Positions 1 to 8,224 of a stretch of 64,000 nt of DNA are shown in pieces. The translations under genes were made by a program, and so were the position numbers. Position 1 is the stretch's first letter. The number at the start of each line of letters is the position of its first letter. The DNA is from Palsa-872 sp036844615. GTDB taxonomy: Bacteria > Chloroflexota > Dormibacteria > Dormibacterales > Dormibacteraceae. The notes beneath the pieces are model-generated. The model saw nothing but the letters and a program-made list of their open reading frames with translations, ran no database searches and was not told where the DNA came from. The stretch lies in NCBI GenBank assembly GCA_036844615.1, contig DAIUFK010000004.1, positions 1 through 64,000 of the forward strand, read 5' to 3'.

Positions 1-57
1 GGATCTTCGGCGCCCATGCGGCCCATCTACGTCGTTGCGACCTCCGCTCCTCGCTTC

Positions 58-73
58 CGCATCCACGGATGCG
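58..73. repeat. Short perfect hairpin downstream of the HIT gene
   Basis: Arms CGCATC and GATGCG flank CACG, giving a 6-bp stem just past the stop codon of the minus-strand HIT gene. There is no T-run on either side, so this is a weak terminator candidate or a stray palindrome. The rest of bases 1-77 shows no gene. Confidence 0.3.
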
Positions 74-77
74 CGCG

Positions 78-500
78 CTAGCCGCCGCCTCGAATCGCGG
101 AGGCGATCGTCTCCAGCTCAGTCCTGCTCTTTGGCTCTGTGTAGTTTCGCGGGAACGTGAGGCCGAAGCCATCATTGGGATAGCGAGGGATCACGTGCAC
201 GTGGAAATGCGGCACATCCTGAAATGCAACCTCGCCGTCAGCGACGAACAGGTTCACACCGCCCGCGCCCAGCGTGTGCCGGACCGTGGCGGCAAGATTT
301 CGGGCGACCCTGAACGTACGCATTGCGGCTGTTTCATTCAGGTCTGACATCAGCACTGCATGCTCGCGAGGCATCACCAGGATGTGGCCGTGCGTGATCG
401 GTTGGATGTCCATGAACGCAACGACGGTGTCGTCTTGGTGGACGAAGGTCGCGGGGGCATCGCCTCGCACGATCTCGCAAAACACGCACTGATCTGCCAC
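78..500 (-). CDS. HIT family nucleotide-binding hydrolase
   Basis: 140-residue HIT (histidine triad) protein, expected to hydrolyse nucleoside phosphoramidates or dinucleotides. The N-terminus carries a CxxC pair (CVFC) typical of zinc-binding HIT proteins, and the catalytic triad is seen as HFHVHVIPR near residue 100. Length matches the family. The GTG at 500 is chosen because an open frame further upstream would run into the preceding helicase gene and has no family similarity; the gap to the helicase stop is 16 bp, so the two genes probably form one transcript. The physiological substrate cannot be read from sequence. A second HIT protein lies at 53667-54086. Confidence 0.85.
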   Translation of the reverse strand: MADQCVFCEIVRGDAPATFVHQDDTVVAFMDIQPITHGHILVMPREHAVLMSDLNETAAMRTFRVARNLAATVRHTLGAGGVNLFVADGEVAFQDVPHFHVHVIPRYPNDGFGLTFPRNYTEPKSRTELETIASAIRGGG

Positions 501-516
501 TTCGTCAGTGCAAAGC

Positions 517-2997
517 TTAAAGCGGAGGGTCGGTCTCCGTGGGTGGATCGAGCGGTGCGCTGACCCGCGGTGCGAGATCCGCCTCCACGGATGGGGTGGC
601 CATCGAAGCGTCCGATCCGCCATTGGTGGCGAGGGCCGCGTCGTCATCGGGGATCGCCACCACGATCTCCGTACGCTCGCCTCCAAGGCCGCCGCCATTA
701 GTCGCGCCATCAGCGTGTTGGCCGCGACGGCGACGCCTGGCGCGGCGCTCGCCGCGGTGAGGCCGCGACAGGCGCTGCACCTGGGAGCGTATGCCCACGC
801 GCTGACACGCGGTCACGACTGCGCCCACGCCGGCGACAAGGCCTTCCTGCTTGGCGTGCTCGAAGAGTGGGCCGAACAATTCGGGCGCTCCGCCGATCAC
901 GGTCTTCGAGTCGCCGACTATCACGAGCAGCTTCTTGGCTCGCGAGATTGCGACGTTGACGCGGTTGGGGTCGTTGAGGAATCCGATGGCGGCGCGGTCG
1001 TTCGAACGCACCAGGGAGAGGATGACGGCGTCCGACTCGCGGCCTTCGAAAGCGTCAACCGACTCGACGTCCTCAGGCGGCACGATGCCCTTCAGAGCCG
1101 ATACCAGGCGGTTGACCTGTGACGCGTACATGGCGATCACGGCGAGCTTTGACTTGCGGACCCTCCGCCTGATGATCGAGGTGATGTCCTTGCACAACGC
1201 GACCTCGAACTCGTTCGCGACGGACCGCTGAGCATCGCGGTATTCGTCCTGCGCGCCCGTGTCCACCCACACGAGCTCTCGATCGAACGGCCAGGGCAGC
1301 GGCATCCGCGGATGAGGCGCTTCGTGGATCAGCTTGCCGTCATAGAACAGGTCGGATACCGCCCTGCCGATGGGCTCGCGCATTCTGTACTGGCGGGGGA
1401 GCATGATCTTCGAGCTCGCCGGCACCTTGTCCCAGACCCAGCCGTAGAAGCTGTCGTCGCGCACGATCTCGTCCAGGGGTTGCTCGATCTTGAAGGTGGA
1501 GGCGGCCTCCTCCATGACCGGAGGCAGCTGCTTGAGGTCGCCGATCATTACCCAGCGCTTGGCCAGGGGCATGAGGGCGAGCGCCTCGTTCGCGCGCACC
1601 TTGTTGGCCTCGTCGAGGATCAGCCAATCGAAGACCTTGAACCGGAGCCGAGAGTCGATGGCGAGCCGGTTGCAGGTGCCCGCGACGAGGTTGTAGGGCT
1701 CGAGGTCGTCGCCCTCCACGATTGTCGGTCGGAGTCGGCGCGGGACCTTGCCTGGCTCGGCGACACGGGCCTGGCGGACGTGTGAGAAGCCGAGCAGGCG
1801 TTCCTGCCCGGTGTCGACAGCGTCGTTCGAGTGAGACGACAGGAGGATCGACGCCCCAGGATTCCGCCCGAGGATGCGGCGGATCGACTCCACGATGGCT
1901 GTGGTCTTGCCCGTCCCTGGTGGCCCCTGGATGAGATAGAGCTGGCCCGGGCGCATGCCCATGACCCTCGACACCGCCTCCGCCTGCTCCTCGTTCGGGT
2001 CAGGCAGGTGGTGTGCCTTCTTGCCGTCGAGCGGCACGCGAGGAGGGCTACCGAGCCAGCCGGGGTCGGCAAGCTCTGCCGCGAGCGCGCCCGAGCGCGG
2101 GCTGCCGATCTGCAGCTGCCGGATGACCGAACGCTGCGCCTCGAACATCTCGACGCTCGCCGTCGGCAGCACTATGCCTTCGTCAGGGAGAGGGTCGTAG
2201 CGCCTGAAGCTGACCCAGAGGTTGGAGCCCTGGATGCGGTCGAGCGACATGCCCCTGTATTCAGGGAAGCCGGCCGAGCGCACGGTAAGGGAATCGATGC
2301 CGCGGTAGATCCTGCCGTCAGCGTCGTCGACAAGGTGCAATACCGCGCGCACGTACTCGCCGCCGCGCATGTCCTCGCCGCACTCGGGGCAATGGATGCT
2401 GCTGGCGGTCGGCACCTCGGCCTCGCATTTCGGGCACTCCATCCACTGCTCGGTGGCCTCATAGCGCCGTACCGCAGCCTCGGCGAGCTTCTCGCGAAAG
2501 TCGCGAAGATGCTCGATGAAGCGCATCGTCGAGTCGAGGATGGGCAGCCTCTTTGCCTGCTCACGCAGGACGATGGCGGTGAACCCTTCCAGGTCGCCGT
2601 CCCACTCTTTGACCAGCTGCAGCTCCTGGTAGCCAAGCCTGAGCCGGTTCTTCTCCATCTCGAACTCGCCGTCGAGGTCCTGCCAGTCGGTGATCTCGAG
2701 AGCCAGGCCCTGCGGAGTCCGTCCAAGCCTTCCGGTCAGCAGCGTCTGCTTGACCTGGCCGACGAACTCGAGCGGCTTTTCAGGCTTGACTATGGTGTAG
2801 GTGCCGTCGATGCTCCGTTGCTCTTCGAGCACCTGCCGCAGGAGCTCGGCTCCGCCTGCTGCCTCGAGCGCCGACACCTTGAGGGCGGCCGGAGTGCCGG
2901 GGCGCACGCGGATCCACAGACGGCCGGCCTGGATCTCTTCGCCCGGGATGTCCGGGTTCCAGAGTGGTAATACGTCGCCAGGGTTGGACGTGCTCAT
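517..2997 (-). CDS. SF1 (UPF1/DNA2-like) AAA helicase with zinc ribbon
   Basis: 826-residue superfamily 1B-type helicase. Visible motifs are Walker A GPPGTGKT (about 358-365), the DEAN Walker B box near 462, GDLKQLPP (motif III), a DAFEGRESDAVILS motif V and SRAKK motif VI. An N-terminal segment carries a four-cysteine ribbon (C188, C191, C203, C206: CPKC and CPEC). After about residue 710 comes a low-complexity Arg-rich then Gly/Ala/Asp-rich tail of about 110 residues that is not part of the helicase fold. Likely unwinds DNA or RNA; the target is unknown. It starts at ATG 2997, and its upstream region is shared with the leader described at 2998-3445. Confidence 0.85.
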   Translation of the reverse strand: MSTSNPGDVLPLWNPDIPGEEIQAGRLWIRVRPGTPAALKVSALEAAGGAELLRQVLEEQRSIDGTYTIVKPEKPLEFVGQVKQTLLTGRLGRTPQGLALEITDWQDLDGEFEMEKNRLRLGYQELQLVKEWDGDLEGFTAIVLREQAKRLPILDSTMRFIEHLRDFREKLAEAAVRRYEATEQWMECPKCEAEVPTASSIHCPECGEDMRGGEYVRAVLHLVDDADGRIYRGIDSLTVRSAGFPEYRGMSLDRIQGSNLWVSFRRYDPLPDEGIVLPTASVEMFEAQRSVIRQLQIGSPRSGALAAELADPGWLGSPPRVPLDGKKAHHLPDPNEEQAEAVSRVMGMRPGQLYLIQGPPGTGKTTAIVESIRRILGRNPGASILLSSHSNDAVDTGQERLLGFSHVRQARVAEPGKVPRRLRPTIVEGDDLEPYNLVAGTCNRLAIDSRLRFKVFDWLILDEANKVRANEALALMPLAKRWVMIGDLKQLPPVMEEAASTFKIEQPLDEIVRDDSFYGWVWDKVPASSKIMLPRQYRMREPIGRAVSDLFYDGKLIHEAPHPRMPLPWPFDRELVWVDTGAQDEYRDAQRSVANEFEVALCKDITSIIRRRVRKSKLAVIAMYASQVNRLVSALKGIVPPEDVESVDAFEGRESDAVILSLVRSNDRAAIGFLNDPNRVNVAISRAKKLLVIVGDSKTVIGGAPELFGPLFEHAKQEGLVAGVGAVVTACQRVGIRSQVQRLSRPHRGERRARRRRRGQHADGATNGGGLGGERTEIVVAIPDDDAALATNGGSDASMATPSVEADLAPRVSAPLDPPTETDPPL

Positions 2998-3078
2998 TTA
3001 TGCGGACCTAGGGGTTCGCCACAGGCTGGTTAGGCGTGAAATAGGAGTCACCTGAGTTCAAAAAGGGGGTCCGCAGGC

Positions 3079-3205
3079 GGGACCAAGCACCCCAATGGGC
3101 AACCCTTACGTTAGCACAGGCCAGTCCGGGTCGATAGCCTTACGGTTTTTGCCTAACCGGCATGGCTGGGTTGGCCGGGGTTCCCCCGGCCATGACTTTG
3201 TCTTT
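3079..3205 (+). promoter_or_regulatory. Structured leader, possible c-di-GMP-I-like riboswitch (low confidence)
   Basis: In order, the plus strand shows GGGACC (3079-3084), GCAC, GGGCAA, a CCC...GGG helix, CGATAGCC, CGGTT...CCTAACCG, CATGGCTGGGTTGGCCG and GGTTCCC (3179-3185). The element order and the CCTAA / CATGG receptor-like pair resemble the GEMM (c-di-GMP-I) consensus loosely. The outer helix GGGACC/GGTTCCC would compete with the terminator-like stem at 3172-3192, as in an attenuating riboswitch. The core nucleotides do not match fully, so the ligand and even the class are uncertain. The downstream gene is the MttB homologue at 3446. Confidence 0.3.
3172..3205 (+). terminator. Intrinsic terminator / attenuator candidate
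   Basis: Perfect 9-bp stem TGGCCGGGG / CCCCGGCCA with loop TTC, followed by TGACTTTGTCTTTT. The tail is only moderately T-rich. It could end a short plus-strand leader transcript upstream of the MttB gene. Confidence 0.45.
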
Positions 3206-3445
3206 TCAATCTCCGAACGTGGCCGGGAGTAACTCTTCTAAGACAAGCCCATCCTTATACCGGAAAAGAGCGCCGGCCCAAATCCGAGGTCGATCTAAAC
3301 ATTGCGCAGCGATGCAGGGCCGGGTCCACGCGCGAAGCGCCTGGCGATGCATTCAGTAAGGCCGATCCTCAACGCCGCTCTGCGCGCAGGGAAACCATTC
3401 CGGGTTTCCCTCATAAGCGCGCCGTTGCGCGCTATCGTGACTCTC

Positions 3446-4894
3446 ATGTGGAAGAACCGCCTCAAGCCCTACGACATCCTTTCGGGGGAGGACGTCGAGG
3501 CGATTCACAACCAGGCGATGACCATCCTGGAGGAGATCGGGGTGGACTTCCTCCACGAACGGCCCCGTGAGCTTTTCGGCAAAGCCGGCATGAAGGTCGA
3601 CGACATGCGGGTGCGCTTCGACCGCGAGTTCGTGATGGAGATGGCGGCCAAGACGCCGTCGACCTTCGACCTCCAGGCCCGGAACCCGGCCCGCACCGTT
3701 ACCCTCGGCGGCAACAACGTGGTGACCGCGCCGGTGTACGGCCCCCCGTTCATTACCGACCTCGAGCGGGGGCGCCGAGGAGCCACAATCGAGGACTTCA
3801 ACAACTTCGACAAGATGGCCCAGGCCATCGACCAGATCCACTGCGCGGGCGGGACCACCGTCGAGCCCGAGGACCTGCCGCTGGGCACGCGGCACCTCGA
3901 CATGCTCTATTCGCACATGCGCTGGACTGACAAGCCTTTCATGGGCAGCGTCATCTCGGCTGAGAACGCGCGCGACGCCATCGAGATGGCGTCGGTCCTG
4001 TTCGGCGGTCGCGACAAGATCGAAAAGACGCCGGCGATGCTGAGCCTGATCAACGTGAACAGCCCGCTGCGTTACGACGACCGGATGCTCGGCGCCCTCC
4101 TCGAGTACACGGAGGCGGGCCAGCCTGTGATCGTCACGCCGTTTCTAATGGCCGGAGCGATGTCGCCGATGGGCCTGGCCGGCACGGTTGCCCAGCAGAC
4201 CGCAGAGGCGCTGGCGGGAATCGCGCTCGTGCAGCTCATGCGCCCAGGCACGCCGTGCGTGTACGGGTCGTTTCTCACCAACACCGACATGCAGTCGGGG
4301 AGCCCAGCATTCGGCACGCCGGAGTCGGCGATGGGCATCCTCGCCAGCGCGCAGATGGCGCGTCACTATCGCATCCCGTTCCGGGGCGGCGGCGCGCTCA
4401 CCTCGTCCAAATCGCCCGACGCGCAGGCCGCATACGAATCGATGATGTGCATGTGGCCGACCATCCTCGGTGGCGTCCACTTCGTCCTGCATGCGGCCGG
4501 CTGGCTCGAGAGTGCGCTGCTCGCGTCCTACGAGAAGTTCATCATCGACGTCGAAGCGCTTCGCATGTTCGAGTGGATCCTGCAGCGCGGCTTCCCCGTC
4601 GACGAAGAGGCGATGGCGATGGACGCGATGAGAGAGGTCGGCCCAGGGGGCCACTTCCTCGGCGCCGAGCACACGTTGAGAAACTATCGGACGGGCTTCT
4701 ACCGGCCGTGGATCTCATCGACCGAGAACTTCGACCGTTGGAACCGTATGGGCGCGAAGACTGCTGACGTCGTCGCCTTGGCGCGCTGGAAGCAGGTCCT
4801 TGCCGAGTACCCGGACCCGGGCATCGACCCAGGCGTTGACGAGCAGCTTCGTGAGCTCATCACCAAGCGCAAGAAGGAGATCGGCGACGACTGA
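3446..4894 (+). CDS. MttB-family (non-pyrrolysine) quaternary amine:corrinoid methyltransferase
   Basis: 482-residue member of the trimethylamine methyltransferase (MttB) superfamily. The family moves a methyl group from a methylated amine to a Co(I) corrinoid protein. The frame has no in-frame TAG, so it is the pyrrolysine-free branch; characterised relatives use glycine betaine, proline betaine or carnitine. Start ATG 3446 begins MWKNRLKPYDILSGEDVEAI, the usual N-terminus; an open extension upstream to 3302 lacks similarity. The context (corrinoid protein, methyl-THF methyltransferase and RACE activase at 6.4-9.9 kb; two DMGDH-like enzymes at 24-37 kb) makes glycine betaine the best guess for substrate. 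It overlaps the next gene, fchA-like, at its 3' end. Confidence 0.82.
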   Translation: MWKNRLKPYDILSGEDVEAIHNQAMTILEEIGVDFLHERPRELFGKAGMKVDDMRVRFDREFVMEMAAKTPSTFDLQARNPARTVTLGGNNVVTAPVYGPPFITDLERGRRGATIEDFNNFDKMAQAIDQIHCAGGTTVEPEDLPLGTRHLDMLYSHMRWTDKPFMGSVISAENARDAIEMASVLFGGRDKIEKTPAMLSLINVNSPLRYDDRMLGALLEYTEAGQPVIVTPFLMAGAMSPMGLAGTVAQQTAEALAGIALVQLMRPGTPCVYGSFLTNTDMQSGSPAFGTPESAMGILASAQMARHYRIPFRGGGALTSSKSPDAQAAYESMMCMWPTILGGVHFVLHAAGWLESALLASYEKFIIDVEALRMFEWILQRGFPVDEEAMAMDAMREVGPGGHFLGAEHTLRNYRTGFYRPWISSTENFDRWNRMGAKTADVVALARWKQVLAEYPDPGIDPGVDEQLRELITKRKKEIGDD

Positions 4895-5468
4895 AGCGCA
4901 GGGCTCCGACGCGAGGGTCAGCGCGCTCCTCGACGGCCTTGCGTCGGACCGGCCAGTGCCCGCGGGCGGTTCGGCGGCGGCGGCTGTCATCGCAGTGGCG
5001 GCTGCCCTTCTCGAGAAGGCTGCACGACTTTCGGTTGCGCAGTGGGCGAGCGCGGAGGTCGCGCTCGAGCAGGCACACTCGCTGCGACTGCGTGCCGAGG
5101 AGCTCGTGGACGCTGATGCTCACGCTTACCTTTCGTTCGTTGAAGCCATGCGCGCGGCGAAGGAGTTGCGAGGCCAGGCGCGCGAGCGCGCAGTGGGTCC
5201 GGCCCGCGCCGCGACGGTGGACGTGCCGCTTGCGATAGCGCGCCTCGGCGCCGAAACGGTAGAGCTCGCTGGTGAGCTGGCTGCGCACGGCAACCCGAAC
5301 CTGCGCGCCGACGCCATGGTCGCTGCCACGCTCGCCGCTGCTGCCGCGACCGCCGCGGCGAGGCTGATCGCCACCAACCTCTCAGGCACGCGTCGCGATG
5401 CGCGATTGGACGAGGCACAGAAGACGGCACGCGCCGCCGGCGACAAGTCGGACGCTCTGGAGGTCTAG
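4851..5468 (+). CDS. fchA: Cyclodeaminase/cyclohydrolase family protein (FchA-like methenyl-THF cyclohydrolase)
   Basis: About 205 residues matching the C-terminal formimino-THF cyclodeaminase fold. The signature PVPAGGSAAA is followed by an alanine-rich all-helical protein, and family members alone act as 5,10-methenyl-THF cyclohydrolases. Placed after the MttB homologue, it would convert methenyl-THF to 10-formyl-THF, feeding the formate-THF ligase at 17.5 kb. No start codon exists after the MttB stop, so GTG 4851 (44-bp overlap) is chosen; TTG 4836 or TTG 4800 are alternatives. The stop TAG overlaps the convergent gene at 5465 through CTAG. Confidence 0.72.
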   Translation: MSSSPSARRRSATTEAQGSDARVSALLDGLASDRPVPAGGSAAAAVIAVAAALLEKAARLSVAQWASAEVALEQAHSLRLRAEELVDADAHAYLSFVEAMRAAKELRGQARERAVGPARAATVDVPLAIARLGAETVELAGELAAHGNPNLRADAMVAATLAAAAATAAARLIATNLSGTRRDARLDEAQKTARAAGDKSDALEV

Positions 5469-5746
5469 GCCTCGGGCAGCATCAGGCGTGCTCTCGGATT
5501 TGCCGCGTCGAGCTCTTTGATCACGGCGGCAAGGACTTCCTCGGGCGAGCCGTCGCGCTCTTCGACGGGTCCCCTGCGCCAGCCCTCCAGGTAGGCGTCC
5601 ATGTCGGTCGACCCTTCCTTCATCGAGTAGGCGTCGATCGCGACCTGGAACCGGTCGGGCATCATGCCCTTCACGTCGCCGGTCTCGTCCCACGCCTTCA
5701 CCTGGGAAGGGATGTGCTTCCAGAACGTGACCTGATAGTTAGCCAA
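5465..5746 (-). CDS. Small 'virulence factor' family protein, last gene of the corrinoid operon
   Basis: 93 residues, starting ANYQVTFWKHIPSQVKAW after the initiator; this N-terminal pattern is that of the short Pfam 'virulence factor' family, whose function is unknown. The name is historical and there is nothing toxin-like here. The start is TTG 5746 with a good Shine-Dalgarno GGGGAGG seven bases upstream, supplied by the palindromic repeat at 5751-5773. The gene overlaps the end of the DUF1638 gene by 8 bp and is translationally coupled to the methyltransferase operon. No cysteine and no membrane segment are seen. A role in corrinoid methyl transfer is inferred from position only. Confidence 0.7.
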   Translation of the reverse strand: MANYQVTFWKHIPSQVKAWDETGDVKGMMPDRFQVAIDAYSMKEGSTDMDAYLEGWRRGPVEERDGSPEEVLAAVIKELDAANPRARLMLPEA

Positions 5747-6401
5747 GCGGACCTCCCCGCTCGCCGGGGAGGTGGCGCAAAGCGCCGGAGGGGGCGTTCA
5801 GTTGGCTTGGTGGGCCGCCCTCGACCAGCTCCGCAAGCCGTTCCTCGAGCTCGCCCAGTCCGACGTCGACTATCTCGAGGGGAAGTCCAAGGTACGCGGC
5901 GATCTCCCGCGCCTTCTTCGCCAACCGAGGGCTTGGCACCTGGCGCAGGAACAGGAGTGCCTCGTAGTTGCCGAAGAGCATCGGTATGAGCTCCGGATCC
6001 CTATTCAGGCCGAGGCCGCGTACGACAGCGCGATCGAAGTTGCGCACGAGCCAGTCGGTGAGAAAGAACGTTCCCGGCCGGTCCTCCGAGACATGGTGGA
6101 AAAGGTCGGCGCCCGCAAGCATCTCGTAGCAGTGCGGCCCCCTGACCTGTGACGCTCCAACCTCTCTGAGCAAGGGCTCGAGGCGTCCGTTGGTGCCACA
6201 GTCGCCGTACACGACGACGAGCCGCTCATAACGCGGGCGAAGAGCACGCAGCTTATCTCCGAGCTCCTCGACGATCCGGGCAGGGTAAAGGTGCAGCATC
6301 GCGGAAAGTCCATAGATGTCCACGTCCCAGCCGCGCCGATCGACTATGTCCTTTACCTCCGCTCCGAGCGCCCCACAAATGACGAACGCGGTGGCGTTCA
6401 T
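5739..6401 (-). CDS. DUF1638 family protein
   Basis: 220-residue DUF1638 protein of unknown activity. Conserved-looking features are an N-terminal CG pair (VICGALG), YGDCGTNG near residue 86 and GPHCYEMLAG near 110, so three cysteines sit in glycine-rich turns that could bind a metal or cofactor. The start ATG 6401 overlaps the RACE activase stop as ATGA. The last about 20 residues (from NAPSGALRHLPGERGG) are encoded by a palindromic intergenic repeat and are probably a read-through tail, not part of the fold. Position between a corrinoid activase and a small partner suggests a helper of the methyltransferase system. Confidence 0.78.
   Translation of the reverse strand: MNATAFVICGALGAEVKDIVDRRGWDVDIYGLSAMLHLYPARIVEELGDKLRALRPRYERLVVVYGDCGTNGRLEPLLREVGASQVRGPHCYEMLAGADLFHHVSEDRPGTFFLTDWLVRNFDRAVVRGLGLNRDPELIPMLFGNYEALLFLRQVPSPRLAKKAREIAAYLGLPLEIVDVGLGELEERLAELVEGGPPSQLNAPSGALRHLPGERGGPLG
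5751..5786. repeat. Palindromic repeat, family A, copy 1
   Basis: Arms ACCTCCCC and GGGGAGGT (8 bp, perfect) flank GCTCGCC, followed at once by a second hairpin GGCGC-AAA-GCGCC and then GGAGGGGG. It sits inside the 3' end of the DUF1638 gene and supplies the ribosome-binding site of the next gene. A second copy with the same arm and a near-identical loop (ACTCGCT) is at 33742-33766. Confidence 0.7.
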
Positions 6402-8224
6402 ACGACAGCCTCGAGGTGCGGGAACTGCAGGACTGAGACGAATGCGTCGTTGAAGTCGGAGCGCCCCGAAAGCTCGATGTACTCGATGCGCGAAGGCAGC
6501 TCAAAGGCGACCTGCCGCTCACGATATGAAAGCAGGGCGATCTTCGCGCCCTCCCCTGCCGAGTTCCCGACGGCGATGATCTTGTCGACGTCGACGGGCG
6601 GGACCAGGCCGATGATCTTCGCGCTCTCCGGGTTCAGATAAGACCCGAATGAGCCACCGAGCAAGACCTCGTCGAGGTCCTTCGTCTCGACGCCGAGGAT
6701 GTCCATCAAAACCTTGATCCCCGTGGCGATCGACCCCTTGGCGAACTGCAGCTCGCGGACGTCGCGCTGCGAAAGGTAGACGCCTTCCGCGAGCAGGAAC
6801 GCGCGCACCCCGTCGACGTCGAAGAGGCGGTCGGCGAGCGGATGACCCGGAACGTCGGACGCAAGCTTCATGCGGCCCGAGTGGTCGAGCAGGCCGACGT
6901 GGAGGAGCTGCGCCACGGCATCGACAAGGCCCGACCCGCATATTCCCAACGCGGGTACGTCACCGCCAATCACCTGAAGCTCGATGGTGTCGCCAAGGGT
7001 CACACCCTCGATCGCACCTTCGGTGGCCCTCATACCGCAGCGGATCTGGCTGCCCTCGAACGCCGGGCCGGCTGGCGCCGCGGTGGCGAGCGCTCGCTGC
7101 GCGTTGCCGAGAACTATCTCTCCGTTGGTGCCGACATCGACGAAGACTCGCAGCTTGTCTTCGCGCACCACGCTGGTCGCAAGCACACCGGCGACAATGT
7201 CCGCACCGACATACGCGCCGAGGGCTGGAAGCGTCTGGATGTAGCCGTTGGGATGAATGTCGAGGCCCACCTCACCGGCGCCCACGAGCAGCGGCTCCAT
7301 GAAAGCGGGGGTGAACGGCATGACCGCAAGCGGGGTGGGGTCGATGCCGAACAGCAGATGGAGCATCGTCGCGTTGCCGACCGCCACCGCCTCATACGTT
7401 CGGTCGCGCGACACGCCCGTCTGCAGGTAAAGGTCGGCGAGGATGCTGTTCATCGTGGCCACGACGGCGATCTGCAGCTCGAGGACTGAGTCAGGGCCGT
7501 TCATGCCGTGGCTGATGCGTGAGATGACGTCGGCCCCAAACGGCGCCTGACCGTTGAGCGTCGACAGCACGCCCGCTGCCATGCCGGTGCGAAGGTTCAT
7601 CAGCGTTCCCACCAGCGTGGTCGTGCCGACGTCAAACGCAACGCCGAAGCATTCGCCTGTCGTGTCACCAGGCTCGAGCGCCACCAGCTGTTCGCCTCCC
7701 AGCACCGCGGTGACCTTGAAGCCGGAATCGCGCAGAGCGCGCGGAATCGTGCGCATGACCGGCACCCCGGCGACCATGTCGTGTCCCTCCGCGGTCAGCG
7801 CGTCTCGGAGGCGCATCACGTCGCTGCGCTGGTCTTCGAGTGTCGGCTCGGCGAGCTCGAGGTAGATCTTGCGAACGTTCGGGTCGAGAATCACGAGGCG
7901 CCCCAGGCCCATCGTCGCCGCCTTGGGCACGCGCAGCAGCTGAGGAACCTCGCACGTCATGTCCTCGTAGATGCGCGTCTGGCACGAGAGACGCCAGCCG
8001 CCCTCGATCTCCTCTTTTCTCAGAAGGCGATGGTCCGCCGTCGTGACCTCGGCCTCCCCGACGACCACACGCACCTTGCACTTGCCGCACGTGCCGCGGC
8101 CGCCGCAGGTGGAATCGATGGGCAGGCCGATCCAGTGCGCGGCGCTGAACAGGGTGGTTCCTGGCGGAACGCGGGTCGTGCGGTCGAAGGGCTGGTAGGT
8201 GATCTCCAGCTTGCGCTGGATCAT
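6398..8224 (-). CDS. RACE-type reductive activator of corrinoid proteins (2Fe-2S + ASKHA)
   Basis: 608 residues. The N-terminal ferredoxin-like domain has the plant-type 2Fe-2S pattern C40, C46, C49 and C81 (STCGGRGTCGKC). It is followed by a linker and an ASKHA ATPase-like domain (FDVGTTTLVG around 193, FVDVGTNGEIVLG in the second lobe), the DUF4445/RamA-like layout. The family uses ATP and a low-potential electron to bring inactive Co(II) corrinoid back to Co(I). The start ATG 8224 overlaps the upstream stop as ATGA; an open extension to 8527 is a shadow of the methyltransferase gene. In this operon it should reactivate the corrinoid protein encoded at 9129-9851. Confidence 0.87.
   Translation of the reverse strand: MIQRKLEITYQPFDRTTRVPPGTTLFSAAHWIGLPIDSTCGGRGTCGKCKVRVVVGEAEVTTADHRLLRKEEIEGGWRLSCQTRIYEDMTCEVPQLLRVPKAATMGLGRLVILDPNVRKIYLELAEPTLEDQRSDVMRLRDALTAEGHDMVAGVPVMRTIPRALRDSGFKVTAVLGGEQLVALEPGDTTGECFGVAFDVGTTTLVGTLMNLRTGMAAGVLSTLNGQAPFGADVISRISHGMNGPDSVLELQIAVVATMNSILADLYLQTGVSRDRTYEAVAVGNATMLHLLFGIDPTPLAVMPFTPAFMEPLLVGAGEVGLDIHPNGYIQTLPALGAYVGADIVAGVLATSVVREDKLRVFVDVGTNGEIVLGNAQRALATAAPAGPAFEGSQIRCGMRATEGAIEGVTLGDTIELQVIGGDVPALGICGSGLVDAVAQLLHVGLLDHSGRMKLASDVPGHPLADRLFDVDGVRAFLLAEGVYLSQRDVRELQFAKGSIATGIKVLMDILGVETKDLDEVLLGGSFGSYLNPESAKIIGLVPPVDVDKIIAVGNSAGEGAKIALLSYRERQVAFELPSRIEYIELSGRSDFNDAFVSVLQFPHLEAVV

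Larger units (their letters stand above)
2998..3445. other. 448-bp intergenic region between divergent helicase and MttB genes
   Basis: No convincing protein-coding frame. The first half (about 3061-3205) is rich in nested inverted repeats on the plus strand and ends in a strong GC hairpin followed by a T-rich tail (separate entries). The second half (3206-3445) has no clear structure apart from a single GTTGCGC half-site at 3424-3430, 16 bases before the MttB start codon. Promoters for both flanking genes should lie here, but I cannot assign -35/-10 boxes with confidence. Confidence 0.6.

Noticed and set aside
1831..2970. Long open frame on the plus strand (about 379 codons)
   Set aside because: It is antisense to the SF1 helicase, whose frame has clear motifs; the plus-strand product has no signature and the overlap is typical of GC-rich DNA.
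3061..3200. Cobalamin riboswitch before the MttB gene
   Set aside because: No B12 box and no other conserved block of the cobalamin aptamer could be found, despite the corrinoid context.
3302..3445. N-terminal extension of the MttB frame
   Set aside because: It has no family similarity, and ATG 3446 gives the expected N-terminus.
3446..4894. Pyrrolysine-type trimethylamine methyltransferase
   Set aside because: The frame reads through without any in-frame TAG, and no pyl genes are in the window.
5033..5050. Further IclR site inside the cyclohydrolase gene (GTTGCGC-AGT-GGGCGAG)
   Set aside because: The right half matches the consensus at only four of seven positions and lies within coding sequence.
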